Assembly (NCBI RefSeq): GCF_016864195.1
Contig: NZ_CP045202.1
Coordinates: forward strand, 1,643,001-1,707,000
Length of the DNA stretch: 64,000 bases
Direction of reading: 5' to 3'
From: Dechloromonas sp. TW-R-39-2
GTDB lineage: Bacteria; Pseudomonadota; Gammaproteobacteria; Burkholderiales; Rhodocyclaceae
Positions within the stretch are counted from its first letter, which is position 1. Each line of letters opens with the position of its first letter. Positions 61,757 through 64,000 of the stretch are shown piece by piece. The translations under genes and the position numbers were made by a program. The notes below the pieces were generated by a model. That model ran no database searches and had not been told where the DNA came from. It saw only the letters and a list, made by a program, of their open reading frames with translations.

Positions 61757-62045
61757 ATGGTTCTTTATGCGGTGAGCGACGAGCTAGCCAAAGAAAAACC
61801 CCCTGAAAGAGCAGCCGGATAAAGCTGGCAACGGCGAATACAGAAATGAGAATACCCAAGACAGCGGAGCCAGAGAAGATGCCTGTCGTAAGCTGGTTTA
61901 CCTCTTTGTCAGAATAAGCAAATAGCAAAGTCCATAAGCAGAACCAGATAACAAACCAAACGACAATAAAGGGCTTCCTCCAAGGCACTGCAAGCGGAAA
62001 AATCACTAGGACTACACAGATGAAAAAGATGACCTCAGCGTTCAT
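61725..62045 (-). CDS. Cassette-encoded membrane protein
   Basis: 106 residues with three membrane segments (VIFFICVVLVIFPLAVPW; FIVVWFVIWFCLWTLLFAY; ILISVFAVASFIRLLFQGVFLWL). The last dozen residues are read from the attC site, a usual feature of integron cassettes. ATG 62045 directly follows the previous attC. No family recognised; cassette proteins are often orphan. Confidence 0.6.
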   Translation of the reverse strand: MNAEVIFFICVVLVIFPLAVPWRKPFIVVWFVIWFCLWTLLFAYSDKEVNQLTTGIFSGSAVLGILISVFAVASFIRLLFQGVFLWLARRSPHKEPCPTNHSTGPE

Positions 62046-62096
62046 TAAGCTGTGTCCAGCGACTGAAAGGAGCGAGGTTGAGCGCCGGGTTAGGAG
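62046..62096 (-). repeat. Truncated or degenerate attC
   Basis: On the minus strand, TCCTAAC followed by CCGGCGCTCAACC is a typical attC left side and overlaps the stop of the upstream cassette ORF. The right side (GCTGGACACAGCTTAATG) lacks a clear GTTRRRY, so the site is incomplete or fused to the next cassette. Confidence 0.5.
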
Positions 62097-62566
62097 TTTT
62101 GTTTGCGCGCATATTGTTCGAAACCTAGAAGGCGACTGAGCTCGAACATAGTTAAGCCAAGCAAACCAAGGCCGCCAAGCATGGACAAATACATGCCAAC
62201 GACGAAAAAGACTGGCGCACCGTTTGTGTAACGCGATGGCACCGCCAGCAATAGTGGCCGTGAAATGAGATTGAGCGCCCCAATAGCGGCACCGAAAATA
62301 AGTAGAAAAATGCCGACCTTACGGAGTGCATTCCCGAACCCTGCTATCTCGGGGGCATCAAGAGTACCCGGAGTCTTTGCTACAAGAAACACCCGGTATA
62401 GCCCTATGACAAGAAGGACGATTGGTCCCAAAAATGGGACGCCCAAAGATGTGCCTCCCGTTGCCAAGGCCACCCAGCCCGAACTTGCCAAGCCGATCGG
62501 GAGTACAGCACTAAGAACCACCAAGGCATATGCCCACTTGAGATACAAAGGTGCGCGTAGATACAT
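62090..62566 (-). CDS. Cassette-encoded four-helix membrane protein
   Basis: 158 residues with four membrane segments (YALVVLSAVLPIGLASSGWVAL; FLGPIVLLVIGLYRVFLV; GIFLLIFGAAIGALNLI; FFVVGMYLSMLGGLGLLGLTMFEL). Stop TAA lies within the attC core. Start ATG 62566 is 11 bases after the preceding attC. No family recognised. Confidence 0.65.
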   Translation of the reverse strand: MYLRAPLYLKWAYALVVLSAVLPIGLASSGWVALATGGTSLGVPFLGPIVLLVIGLYRVFLVAKTPGTLDAPEIAGFGNALRKVGIFLLIFGAAIGALNLISRPLLLAVPSRYTNGAPVFFVVGMYLSMLGGLGLLGLTMFELSRLLGFEQYARKQNS

Positions 62567-62576
62567 TGAAATAGAC

Positions 62577-62666
62577 TCCTAACGTTCGAAATAAGGGGCG
62601 CCGAGCGCCTGCGAGGGGAGCCAAAAGCTTGCTTTTGGCCGTCCCGACTTGATTGAAAGGTTAGGG
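62577..62666 (-). repeat. attC site (90 bp) between cassettes
   Basis: On the minus strand, CCCTAAC (R'') and GTTAGGA (R') flank complementary L sites (CTTTCAATCAAG and CTTATTTCGAAC) and an internal hairpin GCCAAAAGC/GCTTTTGGC. The upstream ORF's TAG lies directly against R''. All features of an attC recombination site are present. Confidence 0.85.
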
Positions 62667-64000
62667 CTATGGCTTGCACAAAATGTGAGCTTGAACCCCA
62701 AAATCTTTACATGAACTTATAAACGTATTTATTAGCCATATTAACTGTACATAGTGTGGTTTGCATTTTTGTCCTGAAGCTAGTTTATTTAATTCGGCTG
62801 TCAGTTTTGATTTTTCCAAAAAAGGGGTTGCGAGTACAATTTTCTTTATGGAATTTGGATTTTGATTTATTTTGTCAAGAGCTATTTCTATTTCTTGCCA
62901 ATTTTTAGCTCCAGTAATTCTTTTAATATTGGTGTTTTCATAATTTCGTTGCCACTCATTATCGTATTTATTCTTAAATAGTTGTTTTTCGGCCTGAGTT
63001 CGGCCAATATTTTTTAGCGCCTGAGCAACTACATCATGAAAAGCACTGGCGCCGTATGTATCTTTGTCAGTAAATTTAGAGTGTATAAATGAGATGGATG
63101 GGATTGTGCTGTTACTATCTATTGCAATATGATCAGCCCATTCATCATTCATGTCGTCACAAATGACAATGTTATGGCCTGTGCAATATTGATCTTCTAC
63201 TTTTCTGAATAGAGAATTAATTGGGAATCGAGTTAGGCTTGCATCGTGTGGCTTCTCTTTTTCACTCAGCGAGCCACTAAGGTTGTAATTATCATTAAAT
63301 ACGTTGAGTATTGACTGAATGTTATTTATTAAGTGCTTGTCTTCAAAGCATGACTTTGAGTAATATGAATAATTGGGTGAGTCAAATACAGCGGAAAATG
63401 GTTTTTCTTTGTTTATATATGCGCCTATCGTGTAATTTTCAGAGCCATTTTCAGTTACGGAAATGCTATCAAGAAGTTTGCTTCTAATTGTAATTAAATT
63501 TTTTGAGCATGAAATATTTCCAGGTAAGGTTACGCCTTTAACCGACAGTGAATTATTATTGACTGCGATAGGTGATTTTAGGAAATTAAATAGCTTGGTG
63601 ATTTCCCTGCTATTCAAATTACTTCCATTTCCTTTGCTTAAAACCGCCTCCCCTTCCAAAACCTTTTTTTCTATTTCAGTCAAATCTATGAGGATGGCAA
63701 CGACTTTATGACCTGACTCTATAATTTCTTTCAAACAAATTGGAGAAGCAAAATTACGAAGAAATTCGCTTTGATTGGTGGTTGCTTTAATTTCTTCTTT
63801 GGTGTCAATAATCCAATCAATCAGTTCGTCAAGTGACGTTTTTTTATCCCTGTGACTAACTCTAGAAGAGCTTGGATTTAAAGTGTACGAATCCTCTCCG
63901 ACTTTCATTCGAAAATTGCTTGGTATTGATCGACTTGACGAATTTGAGGGGAGAATTCCATTTAAGTTTTTGGCTTCTAATGATCGTGATCTTATAATGG
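62667..64000 (-). CDS. AT-rich cassette ORF with nuclease-like motif, incomplete at the window edge
   Basis: At least 413 residues from ATG 63908, but the frame stays open to the right edge with protein-like sequence (SLEAKNLNGILPSNSSSRS), so the true start is probably outside. Much more AT-rich than its surroundings. Near residues 240-290 of the ATG form, IVICDDMNDEWADHIAID then ISFIHSK and ASAFHDVVAQALKNIGR resembles a PD-(D/E)xK nuclease core (Asp/Glu followed by a strand ending in Lys) and the tail of some helicase-nuclease defence proteins. Stop TAG abuts attC. A defence role is inferred only. Confidence 0.65.
   Translation of the reverse strand, partial: IIRSRSLEAKNLNGILPSNSSSRSIPSNFRMKVGEDSYTLNPSSSRVSHRDKKTSLDELIDWIIDTKEEIKATTNQSEFLRNFASPICLKEIIESGHKVVAILIDLTEIEKKVLEGEAVLSKGNGSNLNSREITKLFNFLKSPIAVNNNSLSVKGVTLPGNISCSKNLITIRSKLLDSISVTENGSENYTIGAYINKEKPFSAVFDSPNYSYYSKSCFEDKHLINNIQSILNVFNDNYNLSGSLSEKEKPHDASLTRFPINSLFRKVEDQYCTGHNIVICDDMNDEWADHIAIDSNSTIPSISFIHSKFTDKDTYGASAFHDVVAQALKNIGRTQAEKQLFKNKYDNEWQRNYENTNIKRITGAKNWQEIEIALDKINQNPNSIKKIVLATPFLEKSKLTAELNKLASGQKCKPHYVQLIWLINTFISSCKDFGVQAHILCKP

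Larger units (their letters stand above)
61688..64000 (-). mobile_element. Part of an integron gene-cassette array
   Basis: Three minus-strand ORFs each end in or at an attC-like site (61688-61756, 62046-62096, 62577-62666). Spacing is tight, base composition varies between cassettes, and all ORFs point the same way. The cassette direction places attI and the integrase gene beyond the right end of the window. Confidence 0.7.

Overview
The window looks like a chromosomal segment of a GC-rich betaproteobacterium, most likely Rhodocyclales (Dechloromonas/Azonexus-like). This is judged from protein style and gene content: FlaG, DusC, YggL, and a large PQQ alcohol-oxidation locus with PedF-type cytochrome c-550 and quinoprotein-relay proteins. 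Family names come from recognition of motifs by eye; no database search was run.

Layout. (1) 1-1.3 kb: end of a flagellar region (FlaG and a companion). (2) 1.4-1.65 kb: promoter, tRNA-Val(TAC), tRNA-Leu(GAG), terminator. (3) About 1.5-22.76 kb: a mosaic genomic island beside tRNA-Leu. It opens with a tyrosine integrase, an inovirus Gp2-like replication protein and AlpA. Next come an IS3-family transposase relic, a plasmid/ICE-like recombination module (DUF932, YqaJ exonuclease, RDF-like protein), and a tightly overlapping operon of a sigma-70-like protein, a membrane anti-sigma-like protein and a caspase-family protease with Sel1 repeats. The rest is a run of secreted Sel1 proteins and small membrane proteins separated by a REP-like motif, with a duplicated gene fragment, an IS5-family fragment and a Lar-like protein. 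Its right edge is marked by GGGGTA repeats like those before the integrase and a degenerate copy of the tRNA 3' end. (4) 22.9-26 kb: core genes (YggL, PIN protein, DusC, TrmB-like methyltransferase, YkgJ cluster protein).

(5) 26-31 kb and 40-57 kb: a PQQ alcohol-oxidation regulon. It contains an AcoR-type sigma-54 activator, cytochrome c-550, a substrate-binding protein, a beta-propeller protein and cytochrome b561; an aldehyde dehydrogenase with DUF779 and a cytochrome c; a PQQ alcohol dehydrogenase with the extra Asp typical of lanthanide enzymes; and a SoxYZ-like carrier, Zn hydrolase, TonB, TonB receptor and two-component system. Four near-perfect sigma-54 promoters precede these units, each with TGTTC/GCTCC-type half-sites about 100 bp upstream, so one activator could drive the whole pathway. 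(6) 31-36.3 kb: an AraC regulator and siderophore-type TonB receptor with a Fur-like box, followed by DUF3649/PepSY/DUF3325 membrane proteins. (7) 36.5-39.5 kb: a KdpDE-like two-component pair without the KdpD sensor half, and a ferredoxin-NADP reductase. (8) 56.7-61 kb: GNAT enzyme, another TonB receptor, alpha/beta hydrolase.

(9) 61.1-64 kb: part of an integron cassette array read on the minus strand. Cassette ORFs overlap attC-like sites at their 3' ends; the last ORF is AT-rich, runs off the window and carries a nuclease-like motif. The integron integrase should lie beyond the right end of the window.
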